Shown here one piece after another: positions 47,169 through 58,936 of a stretch of 64,000 bases of DNA. Origin of the DNA: Andrena cerasifolii (lineage: Eukaryota; Arthropoda; Insecta; Hymenoptera; Andrenidae). The stretch's first letter is position 1; the number at the start of each line of letters is the position of its first letter. Both the position numbers and the translations under genes were made by a program. The notes below the pieces were generated by a model. The model made no database searches, was not told the DNA's origin, and saw nothing but the letters and a program-made list of their open reading frames with translations. Location: contig NC_135130.1 of the NCBI RefSeq assembly GCF_050908995.1, positions 3,155,001 to 3,219,000 of the forward strand, read 5' to 3'.

Positions 47169-49350
47169 AGCATCCAAACGAAATGTCCAAGGATTGCCTA
47201 AATTCTGATACTTAACATCTAATATTATCCCAGCTTCCCCCTAAACAATATAAAAATTATCAGCACGAAATAAAGCAATACATCTAAAACACATTTTCAC
47301 AGAAACATTGAAATTGAAGTTCCCCCAAATTTCACTCGACAATATAGCTACGAAACTTCGGTACTCATCATCATCAATTGATGAGGATTATATTTAAATG
47401 AACGTATAAATACATATAATAACACGCGGAGCTCTGTGCATGAAAATTTCGTCATCAAGTAATTAAATAAAATAGTTACAGTATGCGCTACCATTCGGGG
47501 GTATTTTTCCCCCCCTCGCGCTGGACTACAAAGTGCATTAAAATGCACTTAACGAAGATGCACATTATCGATGTAATCCCGCTTCATTGTTCCCGTAATT
47601 CGATTCATTTTCACATTTTACAACGATCTGGTGGACTTGCTCGTTAGCTCATCTGGCAGCGCGGGGGGAACTGAATGTTTGATGAGTCCGCGTCTGTCCT
47701 GGAATTGTCCAAGTCTCGTTGCCCAGCTGTCCATCGTGTTGCTGGGGCGAAAAAAAAATCGCGACTCCTTTTTTTAATCCACGGTGTATTCGTGGACGGA
47801 ATCGTCACCATTTCAGCCGTGGAAAATACGCTCGCGGGGAAGATTGACTGTTACTTTTAAGCGGGAGCATATTAACGCGTTTCTGCCAATCGGTTTCTTT
47901 ATTTCTGGCTCGTCGATGAATTTAGCCGGCTGATTAGCCGCGACGGGATCGGGGACGACTATGGGAAACGTTGTGAATTATAGTGTCGCGTAAAAAGCTT
48001 CCTTGGAATGTGTGTCGATTGCATTTCGAAACGGAAATTGGATGCACGAAAGAGTTAATTCTCGGCTTCGGAGAGCTTCTGCTTAGAAATAGTGCAATTA
48101 CTTATGGAGAGGGGTTTGAAGATAGTTTCATCTATTTTGCGTTACTAATTAATCTTTGTTGATGTTTGAAAGCGAAATTTATCAAGCTTAAGTGCTGTAT
48201 CTGCAAAAACGTGGAATTGCAAATTGCAGGCTGCAGCTACCCCTTTTTTTAAATGGCTGAAGTAGGAACTGACAGACAGCGCAGAAAGTGATTGATTTGT
48301 TACAATATATATTGCATGAATAATAAAAAATTCTTATGCTCACATTTACCACTAAACGAAACAGTGTTTAGTAATGCAGAATATTCGAAATTTTTTTTAA
48401 ATAATTGCAGTGAGAAATGGTTGTTTGAACTGCCACTGAGTTCCTATTAAAAGAAAAGGATATAGAACTTAATAAGCATGGATGATTTAAATTTAAAGGT
48501 ATCGTTGTTGAAAATCGAAAGCAAAGAAGGAAAGAAAATTAAATAACAATTTTGTTTGGTATGCGACAGTAATGTTTGAACACTGCAACTCGTGGAAATT
48601 ATAGTACCTGCTCACTGAGTGTTCACTGTTTTCACTGGCATAAAAATTTAGAGTATATAATGTAGAAGAAAGCGCGTTCAACTCTGCTCACGCATAACTG
48701 TCACTATTAATGGTGCATCCTCTTTAATCATTCGATCCATAGGTAAACAATTCCACTGCAGTGGAGTGAATTAAACAGTTCAAATACTCAGAAAATGCGC
48801 ATTAACATAACACACAGAATTTAACAAAGGGGTGGAATGTTAATAAATGTCATTAACAAGTAGGTGAAAATTGTGGCGAAACGATCGTCTCTTTAAATGT
48901 CCTGCGACTAGAAACATAACATATCCAAACATGTATTAACTTAGTAAAGAAATGTACAAAAACCACCTTGAATATTTTTTGGAGTAGGCTTTGTAATATC
49001 CCTATGAATAAGAAGGAATTAATTATTATATAAAAAACACTTTCCCACTGAGAAAGAGTTAACAAATATTTATAAAAATGTTGCAAAAGGGAAAAGAAGC
49101 AATGAACCTGAAAGTAAAGTCTGTTGATGCCGGACAGAAAAGCAAGGAACGTTTGAGAAGCTTACAAACTTCTACTTGAGTAAAACGTTTAATTACACTT
49201 AACGATTAAAATATCTGTGGCAGCAGAAGTGTTGAAAACCCCGAACACAAAGCGTAGAGAAAGAAGTCAGAAAAGCACCGAGCCTCCTAAATTCCCCACA
49301 GCAGAATAAACAAAAGCATCCTTCACCTAAAAATCCTGCCTGCCCAACAA
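47169..49350. other. Non-coding stretch upstream of the 50-kb gene
   Basis: The part at 47500-48060 is moderately GC-rich and unique. The rest is AT-rich. No exon or TE end was recognised. Confidence 0.3.
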
Positions 49351-50252
49351 AGAAACTCTTAACGCCTCCGAGAAATCGCTGGATTCCACCCTAAATCCAC
49401 CGAAGCACCCGCAAGCGTACATTAAAACTCCTGAACTCTTGCAAAAAGTCCGTCAAAGCGAGGCTGAACCGCGTGGAATCAATAAAGCGTGAAGATATTG
49501 CCAATCGCGATGCAAAAAGGTAGCGCCCGGCAAAAACAGCGAGGCCTCCATCGATTCGCAGAAACCGCCCCCCAAAAAGACGACGAGAAACACCATCAAT
49601 CGGAAGATTAAAGAAGGGACCGAGGTGCCAGCCGCGGGCCGCCAACAACAGGTCCCCGGATCCTCAGGAGTCAAAGTTCAGCGAGGTACCGGGAGAAGAT
49701 CGCGGCACGAGATCGACGGATGGGTTAGGTGCCTCTAGGCTGGCCCGGCTAGGTCCGCGAGAGGCTTCCGCGGGTTCTTTGGATGGCCAGTTGGATCGGG
49801 CACCGCGTATAGAGCCGCGCGGAGCCGCGATCGCTAGCTGGAGGGCCCAGCTACGGGCAGGAGCCGGACGCCAAAGGGAGGAGAGAGGAGGAGAGTGGAC
49901 GGGAGTAAGAGGCGAAATAAAAGAAGGAGGAGAGGGGTAGGTACGAATCGATTAGGTCTGTCGGCCATTTTGTTGGCGGCTCGAGCCGGCCAAGTGTCCC
50001 GCAGCTGCCCCCAGGAGGCGTGGAAGCGACAGAGTCGACTCCATCGGGAGAGCGAATGGTTCGACGTCGGCGTGGAAACGAGCCTCGGCTCCTCGCCACC
50101 GGATAGGACGTGGCCGTAGGACGCCTGGTGGTGGTAGGCGACCTCGGAGTGGGGTCGAAAAGGTCGACCTCGAAGGTGGGGGGAAGCTCGGGTGGTTAGG
50201 TTGGGTTCTATAGGAGCCTAACCGGCAGTCAGTGCCTCCCAGGGCCCCGCGC

Positions 50253-50289
50253 CGTCAGTTTCGTTGGTGTTGTGTCGTGTAACGTGTCC
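50253..50289 (+). promoter_or_regulatory. Candidate initiator
   Basis: GTCAGTTTCG fits the arthropod initiator TCAKTY with +1 A at 50257. There is no TATA box 30 bp upstream. CGTGT motifs follow at about +19 and +26. Confidence 0.25.
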
Positions 50290-51586
50290 TCTCTTTCTCT
50301 CTTTTTTCTCTCTTTCCTTCTCTCTCTTCCTCGAGCCCTCTCCCTCCCTCCTTTCCACCCCCTTTCCCTTATATATATATATATGTGTGCATATATATAT
50401 ATTTTTTTTTCGCCGCCGCCACGATCGACGCCGCTCCCGTCCGCGAGTGATAAGGGAATAATTGTACACACCCGCGAATCTCCACGCTCCTGTTCGTGAT
50501 GGATGGTGCGTGTCCAAGAATGCGGGACCAGGGTCACGATTCACCCCGAGCGGACTAACCATCCGGGTGCCGGGCATCCTTCGAAAACCCTGGCAACTAG
50601 GCTCTTTGGATTCAGGACCGACGAGGACCCAGTACTGACGGGATCAAGGATTGTGCAAGTGGTTCGGTTCTAGATCTGTGCAAGGGACACGGGAGGAACG
50701 CGGAGGATCGATGAGGAACCGATGGAAGGATAGCTCGCCGTGGTTGCTCCGAAGAATCCTCCACAACTGGATCGTTAATTAGACTTCCGCGGGGGTATTA
50801 CCGCGAGTGATTCGAGGAGAGTTGGATTTAGCGCAAGTGTCAGGACTCGACGGAGGGTTTGGACTCGAAGCTACCATTTGCGGAGCTGGGTGAACTGTCA
50901 AGAAGCCGTGGAAGAAGTCAGTTTCAGCGGTAACAGGGAGTCTGTACCTAAGCCTACTCCTTTTGGGGAAGGAAAGCGCGGAAAGAACGGAGAGACTAGC
51001 GGAGGACGTCGGTCGTACGGAAGCCCGCAAAATGGCGTGGGTTCCGGTGGGCTATCGTTGGATGTGCGAAACCCGTTGCTGACACCGTCGATCTATGTGC
51101 GAACGCGCGCGAGAAAACTGTCAAGCCGCGATGAATGTGATTGGGGAGCAATTTGTGCGACGAACAGAGTGTGCTAGCGGCAATTAGCGAACCGCAGACT
51201 GTAGATCCTAGGGATACTTGGTTCCCAGTGCCCTTGAACACGTAGCTGCAAAGATTCAGCAGAAAGTGCAGGCAGACCTGGCTGTCAATGAGGAACCATA
51301 CATGAGTAACTGCGTTTTGGAAAGTGGTCACTGAAGCAACTTGCTTAACGAGGGTTCAGGAATCCAAGGACCTAGCCGTTTAAATTGTCTCGAAGTAGGG
51401 ACTCGAGTCAGTGAGTAGATTTAAAATCAGTTCTAGAGCTTCGAATGAGATTCGAGGAGGCAGTGTCGGACAGTGACTTTTGTCAGCTCGATCGCGACGC
51501 TTTGGACTTTAGCGAGGAGAGGAGGAAGAGGGGTTGAAGGTGTTGCTCACCTTGGAGGTGGAACTTTCGTCAAGTTTTGAGAAAAA

Positions 51587-51611
51587 GTAAGTACGACCGT
51601 CGGTCGTACTT
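51587..51611 (+). promoter_or_regulatory. Splice donor overlapping a perfect hairpin
   Basis: GTAAGT (51587-51592) is followed by AAGTACGACCG-T-CGGTCGTACTT (51589-51611), an exact inverted repeat of 11-base arms with a one-base centre. Part of the donor lies in the left arm. If this donor is used, the leader is spliced before the ATG at 51674. Confidence 0.4.
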
Positions 51612-51673
51612 GGTGCGAAGGCCTCAAGATTGCTCGAAAATCGTCGAAGGAGGTGCGAAGGGCTGGAAGAGCG

Positions 51674-51812
51674 ATGGAAATCGGGGGTGCAGCGATGCAG
51701 AGGATGGGCACTGCCGGAGGGCCCGGGCCCCTCAGCCTTCAGGGCCCTCCAAGGTCAGTGAAAATCTCACCTGTTAACATACAGGACGAGCCTGGTGACC
51801 TCACTTCCCAAA
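51674..51812 (+). CDS. Putative first coding exon of a spliced gene
   Basis: The ATG at 51674 opens 46 codons, MEIGGAAMQRMGTAGG.., then a G/P/L-rich segment and SVKISPVNIQDEPGDLTSQ, and runs into a strong donor CAAA|GTAAGT at 51812/51813, leaving phase 1. The frame stays open upstream to about 51571. I chose ATG 51674 because the upstream in-frame extension has no ATG. The N-terminus lacks a signal peptide or membrane segment; a flexible low-complexity start is common in regulatory and RNA-binding proteins. A weaker internal donor AAG|GTCAGT at 51753/51754 is an alternative exon end. No next exon was identified in the window, so the following 12 kb would be intron. I do not recognise the gene. 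Codon usage and the abrupt change to AT-rich sequence right after the donor support an exon edge. Confidence 0.5.
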
Positions 51813-54800
51813 GTAAGTATGCTGCCCCATGCACTGCTACTTTTTTAGCATTACAACTGAGAAGCCTAGAAATTGCTTGCTAGTAACTTAAAACGCCGCG
51901 GTCACTCTTTACGAGTCTTCACAAATTATTTATTAGATTAGGTGTAGGTACTCTTACAATACAAGCTTTTTAATTCCTCATCCATAAAGCTGTAGTTCTT
52001 GGACCCAATACACGTATGCTTGTTTTGAGAAAGTTTTCCAGACAAATAAGTTGGTGGTAACTTATAAGAAAGGGCTCTAATGTTCAAGATTGATCAGTTG
52101 GTACTTTGCAGTTCAATTTTTTCAATTGAAATTTCAAAAATTCTTTGGAAGGGCATAGTCTTCTGTTATTACACAGCGGAGTTGGATCTTTATGAGTTAG
52201 TAAAGCCCACTTTGTGGCAAGCTGATGTCAAATTTAGCACAGTTGTTTGATTCTGATTTTAGAAAATAGTAGTAGATAATGTCAAATGGGGTAACTTTGA
52301 CCACAAAACTGGATTTTAAAATTATTATTCTCAGACAAAATGCATCTTGAAGTAGGTAATTAAAGCTATTCAAGATACTTTCTCTCAGAACACATAAGTC
52401 ATAACACCTGTTCTACAAAAGGTGCTAGAGGAAATTGTTTTAAAATCTAGTTTCGTGGCGTTGACTACCCCAGTGGTCAAAGTTACCCGATTTGGCGGTA
52501 ATCTGTTCCCTAGCCTGTTAAACGATTATAATTAGAACTCGTATGTAACCAACACGAGTCCTCCGAGGTTCCATTTAGGCTTGAAGATATTTCACGACGT
52601 CCATACTAGAATAGAAGTCAAGCACCCTCTATGAAATACCATTTTATCTAAGCAGTAAGGTGGAGTATTCAGAGCAAAACCAACTAAAATAGGATTACAC
52701 TACGATTAATTGTCAACTGAAATAGTCGTTCCTTGTGATTCCAATGATGTGAACGATCCTGCCTCCGACGACAAGTGGTGGCTAAGTTGAGGCAGTGGGA
52801 TCGGCATACCAATATTTAAAAACCAAACTCTCCTTTACACCAATAAGTTTGTCTAGAATTACTCGCAGGGTTTCTTCCGTGAATTCTTCATCAGAATTTG
52901 TTTCATTTATTAGAATTTGGTAAAGTGTCAAATGGCACAAAGGATTTATGGCTACAATTAATATTAGCAGCTCCATACACCCCTAATTTGAAAGTTTCTT
53001 TAATTCTTCACTGACATCTTTCTATTTCTAGCTTCAGTCAGCGCAAATTTAGAAAATTGTTTAAGCACTAATGCAATCGTTTGTAGGATTAATGAACAGT
53101 TATAAAACAACAGTTTTTTAGAAATATTTGCGACACCCTACTGCTATTATTAACCTCGCTAAATGTTTCATAAAATAGATACCGAATAAAGTAAGATTAC
53201 GTCTAACAGATTTTGGTTTAGTGAATTGAGAATCTCAATAAGTCGTGACAGAAAATATACCTACGTGAATTTTTGATTAGTAAACACATATATTCGTAAC
53301 AAAATTCTTGAAATAAAGCTTACACCTTAACAGATCTGGATCAGTCCGAATTTCACAAAGGAGAGCACTAAGATTTTGATAACCACTCCCCAAAACCTGT
53401 AACTGTGTACATTCGTCTGCAGATAAATTTAAAAAATAATATATAGCACGTGGTCTCCGTTAGTTCCTCCATCTTTAACTTATCTTTTAACTATCAAGGG
53501 GTTATTTAATCTGCCAGTGCTTTATACACCAGACGACTTCTTCAAGATCGGAAATCGCCAATATTGAGAAGTGATAACATTAAAGTCTTCATTTTTGTCA
53601 ATAATTTAAAACGAAGTGCGCTGCAAGATAATCTAATTGTTCCCCTCGCTTCCTACACTTCCTAATTTCAGCAGGAGTGTTAGTAGCTCCGACGTATTAT
53701 AAATACTAACAGTAAGCTGCAATAAATAAATCACCCTTAATCTTAAACTAAACGAATAAAAAGTCAGTTTGGGAATTACGCAGCGACTTTCAGGAAGCTG
53801 GGTGTCATTCCCTGATGTGACAGCGGCTACCTCCCTCGACATTCAATCCGACTTTGTCTAATTCTGATCTCATAAACGGCAGGGAGCCCACATTATCTCG
53901 AATTACATACTCTGAAACCCTCACCCTCACATTTTCCTTGGCCGAATTATTCACCAAAATATGATTCGTCTCATTTTCGCCGCATCGCGAAATATTCAGA
54001 GCAGGTACTCCCAAAATGCCCACCAAACAGCGACGGTTAGTTGGTGCGACAATACCAAACATAAGAGCCGAAAGAAAAAAACGTGCGAGTGTTTGTGCCC
54101 GTCTGTTCGTCGTTAAATAGATTATATAAAATGCAACACAACAGCCGTCGGCTAAAATTTTCGCGATCACCCTGCATTGAATTTCGTTCAGCATTCGCCG
54201 GAGCTCAAGTGTGCCCATTTATTTCCCCAGCTCCATTGAAAATTTACCATTCGAATTCAGCAAAAATGGTCTGCCATGTACGGTCCCCTGTTCCATTCGG
54301 CAAAGTTAAATCTTTATGATTTACTAAATAAATGCTACTGCTTTATGGATGCCTTTTGATGCTGAGCTGATTGCGAGTGCAATCCATTAGTCCACTTTGC
54401 AGGGAATGCTAGTGTAAAACGTCACTGGGCTTTGGGACCTAGCCCAGACCTAGCCGGGATTAATATCTGGTTACAAAATGATAATCCCTCTGTTTGAGCC
54501 GTTTCTATCATACCTTGCCAGAAAAGTGTCTCAGCGTTTCAACTCCTTCCACCTATTTCTAGATTCGCGTTCCGCTTCATTGGCTCTAACAAGTCGAATC
54601 CGCGAAAAGTCTCTACAGATACCTACTCGCGCGAAGAACGCTCGACTATCCGGCAGAGAAATCACAAAAATTCGACCTGACAGTGGTTGGACTTTAAATA
54701 GCAGCGCCAGTGGTCGCCGTAGGACACGCCAGTTGCAGCGTCTTTTGTGACCAGCTGAAAAATAAGTGCTACGAGGCTGGACTTTCACGAATGAGGGGAA

Positions 54801-55950
54801 AATAGATGACAGTCGCGGTTGGAACGAGGGAACTTCCCTCGCAGGAATTTCGTCGGGCACCTTTTCATGCGCACCCCTTTACCCCGAATATTATCCACTT
54901 GGCAGGAATAGCGTTAGTTCAAAAAGAGCAGAACTCGAATTAGAACGTGCGAATTTGTGCAAAGTGGTAAAAAAGCTTTCGTAAGAGGCGCGCGCGAGGT
55001 TTCTCTCGCTGATACGACTAAAGTTTTGCGTGGTTATGTAATTCGTATTATGCACAGTGACTCGTTGAATGCGCAAAATCCGCTGCGCAAAACTTCACGA
55101 GGAAGTCAAGCGCAAATTTGTTCCCTTCCCAGAATTCGGTAGTATAGTGTAGGTGGATCTGTTGGGATGTAATTGGGACCCCAAATTTTGGGGGATGGCC
55201 TTAGAATTATTTTATAAATTTCATGGAGAGGCAAGAGCGCATAATGTGCTATTTTGCGATGGAAATATTTTATTGTTAAAACAAAACAAAATCTATGCGT
55301 AAACAAGAGACAATCTTAAGACTTTACACCTACCCCTGTCTGAAGTATAGGGAATATGATTGAAGAGTCCTTGCAGAAAACTCTGCAAGCGCTGAAATGA
55401 AAAATAAAATTTAACGGAAAATGTTCTACCTGCCAATGGTAATACTATTACTATTATAGTACGATAGTTTATTTTGGCACTTACTAGGACTCTGCAATTG
55501 TGTCGAGCATACCCACAAAACTCATTTTCAAATTCGTCAGTAGTCCGCTTTATGGCATTATACTGTCCTCCTTAGTTATAAATGTCCCAGCATTTTTTTC
55601 ACTTTTCAGGATGGGTTGAAATATTCCAAGTTCCACGCGTCTTTTACCTTTCGAGTAAAGCTACAAACCCCTACGTGTTTCGCAGAGGTCTACCACAAAA
55701 CAGTCTAGTGTATTTAACCTAACTGCTTTCCAGTTGGTTAGACTAGCCATCCTGAAACATTTACTTAAATTCCACGTTAATAATAAATTATTTATCGGTG
55801 CGCCTATTACAAAAAATTATATTAGGCTGTTACGAAATAATGACAGTTTTTAAATTGAATGAGGGGAAATAAGGACGGCGCAGAGAAACCAATAAGACTT
55901 CAGCTTTCTCGGTTGTTTCGAAATGCTGGATAGGACATTTTAACTGAGGA
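51813..55950 (+). other. Putative intron 1, proximal part
   Basis: No further exon was recognised. It contains the MITE at 52277-52495. The parts at 53800-54330 and 54480-55140 are unique and CpG-bearing with open frames on both strands (one of 137 codons on the minus strand without recognisable domain); they may be conserved non-coding DNA or promoters. The remainder is AT-rich. Confidence 0.3.
52277..52495. mobile_element. MITE, CAAATSGGGTAACTTTGACC ends
   Basis: CAAATGGGGTAACTTTGACC at the left is inverted as GGTCAAAGTTACCCGATTTG at the right, followed inward by ACTGGATTTTAAA / TTTTAAAATCTAGTTT. About 219 bp. Confidence 0.75.
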
Positions 55951-57152
55951 CAGTGTACCCTTTAAAACAGAGTAACTTTTTTAAAATTGGGCCAATCGAG
56001 TTGAGTTTTTTTGAGAAGCTAGAAGGATTAGTTTACTAGGTGACGTGGTGCGTCGTTTTGAGAAAAATGCAATTGCTCGGAATGGGGAATTAAATAAGGA
56101 AGGTCCCTTTTTCAAGTTTTTTACCTGAGCCTGTGATGATACTTTAAAAATTCAGTTTGTAGATTTAAGTTGTGTTCATGCTAAAAATTTCATCGAAATC
56201 GGTTAATGTAGCTATGAAGAATAAAAGAAAGGAGTTATTTAAAAAAAAAAAAAAAAAAAACAGTTTAAAAGTGGTGGAAATCACAGTTTTCGGATTTTAC
56301 ATATTTCGTCTGTGGCTTGTTTCTGCATCAACCGATTTCGATGGAATTTTCAGCATGTATACAACTTACTAAAATCTACAAACGGGATTTTTAAATTTTT
56401 GTTACAGGCTCAGGTAAAAAAGTGGAAAAGGGGTCTTTACTATTTTCTTCGCTATTTCGATCAATTGCAATATTTTTCAAAACGATGAAACTCGCTACCT
56501 AGTAAACTAATCCTCCTAGCTTCTCAAAAAAACTCAAGTCGCTTGAACCAATTTTGAAAAACTTATTCTGTTTTAAGGATATATCGACGTGCAATATTAG
56601 ACAAAAGTATATGAAACTTGAAATACTTGAATATCTACGTTTTACGCACAGTAAATCTAGATGTAAGGAACTCGAACGACAGTTGGAGTCTTATTTTTAC
56701 TCCCAGGAAGGTATTTCTCACTATAAAAATGCTTTCTCAAGCATTATTTGCCATACTTTTGCTAGCGAAAATGCCCCGAATTCACAATTTTCTCAAGTTA
56801 TAATTTATTTCCTTAAAACGGTGTAGCGAAAACAATTGAAACTTGGCAGATATTTCCGTCTGCCCATATACTACACGTAAAAAAAAAATTGAAAAATTGT
56901 TACTATTTCATCAACATTTTTTCAGCTGTTTTATCTGGCAAGGTCGTCTCTTTCCACAAGAGTACGTGTAAAATCAGTGAGAATTAAAATCGTTATAACT
57001 CAGCAATCATTTATTGTATTCGTTGAAAATTGTTGGAGCACATCAGGAAGATTAGAAAGAGCAATCTCGCAAAGTTTCATCAACTTGCTGCCATTTTGAA
57101 GATAGGTCCAATACATCCTTAAAGGGTGTCCCAATACTTTTGCGGCTCACTG
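55951..57152. mobile_element. mariner-type composite foldback
   Basis: The right end read on the minus strand is CAGTGAGCCGCAAAAGTATT, GGGACACCCTTTAAGG, parallel to the 37715 element end. The left end CAGTGTACCCTTTAAAACAG looks like the same terminus with an internal deletion. The parts 55960-56110 and 56445-56580 are inverted arms (GAGAAGCTAGAAGGATTAGT / ACTAATCCTCCTAGCTTCTC). AAATTTCATCGAAATCGGTT at 56186 matches the 37715 interior. A poly(A) run is at 56241-56260. Confidence 0.6.
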
Positions 57153-57258
57153 TGCTATTTGCGAAATTTCAATGAATTCAGTGACCCCAACTTCACGCGC
57201 ATCCCTTGTTAAACAAAGTGGCAGTGAAAAGTGGAATCCAAGAATCGTGGTTGAGTCA

Positions 57259-57490
57259 GGGTAAAAGGCCCAATTACCGACACCTAAGCAATTACCGCCA
57301 CCTTAAACTATTTTACTTAAAATAACGAATAAATAAACGATGTAAAGTCATTCACAAAAAAAAAATTATGTAATTCAACCTACAATCTATACTATAGATA
57401 ATATACTATACTTTATTTATTCGTTATTTTAAGTAAAATAGCTTAAGGTGACAGTAATTGGTTAGGTGTCAGTAAATGGGTCCTTCGCCC
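57259..57490. mobile_element. Palindromic MITE, GGGTAAAAGGCCCAATTACC end
   Basis: GGGTAAAAGGCCCAATTACC, GACACCTAAGCAATTACC, GCCACCTTAA at the left is inverted as TTAAGGTGACAGTAATTGG, TTAGGTGTCAGTAAATGGG, TCCTTCGCCC at the right. The arms of about 90 bp meet at a short AT-rich centre. CA and TA flank it. The AATTACCGMCACCT submotif is itself doubled in each arm. Confidence 0.8.
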
Positions 57491-58340
57491 TATACGTAGA
57501 ATGGCAAACTGAATTTGCACGTCTCCTTGGGCGGAAATGCGCATTACCAAGAGTTAATGCGACGGAGTGACAAACATCCTGGAAAAGTGTCAGAAATTGA
57601 TAGAAGAAGCGGAGGCAATCACTCACGGCGGGGTGGGGAGGGGAAGGGGAGGGGGTATTAGCGTGTTTTATCGAGGCCCATTGATTCAAACGATGACTTC
57701 TTTATCGGCGTATAATGTCGCGATATTGGATCACTCCGAGTCCATCAATTGAACCGCGCTTTTTGCAAAGTCTCGCGCAAATACGAGCCGAGCACATCGT
57801 TCAAGCCGATTACCGCGATCCTACGTTTCGCTGCATAAAATATGTAGCGACGCAAATTTGTTCTCGCTACCACTTCCTACGATTCCTCGCGACCGTCCTG
57901 CCTCGTGGCGGCTCCGTGCGTTTCGCGAGAACAATTTACCAGCCGCGAAATAAAGGAGGCTCGAAGCTCCCGAATAATGTAGAGGCACTCGTGACTCTCA
58001 GGCAGCCCGCAAATCCTCGGTTCCGCGAATCTGCGCTCCAGTGACACTGAAATTGGCCGCAGCAAGTATGGATTTGATTTTTTTATTGTTGAGATGGGCA
58101 CGAATTTTATTTAAATCAAAATTTCGAATAATGAATAGAAGTTGAGAAAATTGCTCGCCCACGTGTCGAATATAGTTAACCCGGGCGCCAACGCGCGGTA
58201 GAGTATTCTTCAACGGCGAATAAAGGTTATGTTAAAGTTAAGGTTACAGTTGAAGTTGAAAATTTATTTCACGCTGAAGTTACGCTAAAATTAACTTTAT
58301 TCGTCAATTAATCTACTGTTAAAGTAGCTTTTATTTGCGC
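57491..58340. other. CpG-bearing unique block with G-rich run
   Basis: The G-rich run at 57629-57656 (GGGGTGGGGAGGGGAAGGGG and onward) could form a quadruplex. The part 57700-58060 is GC-rich with overlapping open frames on both strands. No domain and no convincing exon edges. Confidence 0.35.
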
Positions 58341-58880
58341 CGTTATTTAACCCTTATCGCGCTTTAAGCCGCTGAAAACTAACCTCAAAGTCAAATTGGC
58401 ACTTCCACTTTTTCGCGTGTAACTCTCAAAGTACAATAGGCAGAAGAAAATGTTTCCAACAAAATTTTAATGGTGCGATAAGAGCTACAAACTTGCGTTA
58501 AGAAATTTTTTAAAACAGTCTTTTTCGTCAATTATATATATATTTTAACTCTTTTCAAAATTTTGTTAACGGAAGGTTGTAGCGCTTATCCGTTATTTAA
58601 CCCTTATCGCGCTTTAAGCCGGTGAAAACTAACCTCAAAGTCAAATTGGCACTTCCACTTTTTCGCGTGTAACTCTCAAAGTACAATAGGCAGAAGAAAA
58701 TGTTTCCAACAAAATTTTAATTGTGCGATAAGAGCTACAGACTTGCGTTAACAAAATTTTTAAAACAGTCTTTTTCGTCAATTATATATATATTTTTTTT
58801 AACTCTTTTCAAAATTTTGTTAACAGAAGTTTGTAGCGCTTATTGCAGCATTAAACTTTTGTTTGAAACATTTTTTAACG
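58341..58880. repeat. Tandemly duplicated arm of the 30501-type foldback
   Basis: Unit 1 (58341-58590) and unit 2 (from 58591) are 250 bp apart and differ at only a handful of bases. Each contains CACTTCCACTTTTTCGCGTG and GTAGCGCTTAT as in 30501-31030. Unit 2 continues into TTAAACTTTTGTTTGAAACA. The ACAAGGGAAC ends are missing. Confidence 0.8.
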
Positions 58881-58936
58881 TGAAACTATTCGTTATACAG
58901 AGCTCCCTCTCTAAATTCTCAATGGTCGGGCCCACT

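Larger units (their letters stand above)
49351..51673 (+). other. CpG-rich promoter and 5' leader region
   Basis: The longest GC/CpG-rich block of the window, running directly into the coding start at 51674. It holds a TC-rich tract (50286-50370), TATATA/TGTGTGCATATATA repeats (50371-50401), a possible initiator GTCAGTT with A at 50257, and a canonical GTAAGT donor at 51587-51592. Open frames inside are short and on both strands, as expected of a long untranslated leader. Where the transcript begins is not certain. Confidence 0.45.

Noticed and set aside
49391..50577. Several 70-119-codon minus-strand frames in the 50-kb block
   Set aside because: Overlap the CT-rich and (TA)n tracts, give low-complexity peptides, and oppose the direction supported by the splice donors.
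53805..54218. 137-codon minus-strand frame
   Set aside because: No recognisable domain; a moderately GC-rich unique region. It could be reconsidered if transcripts or homologues are found.
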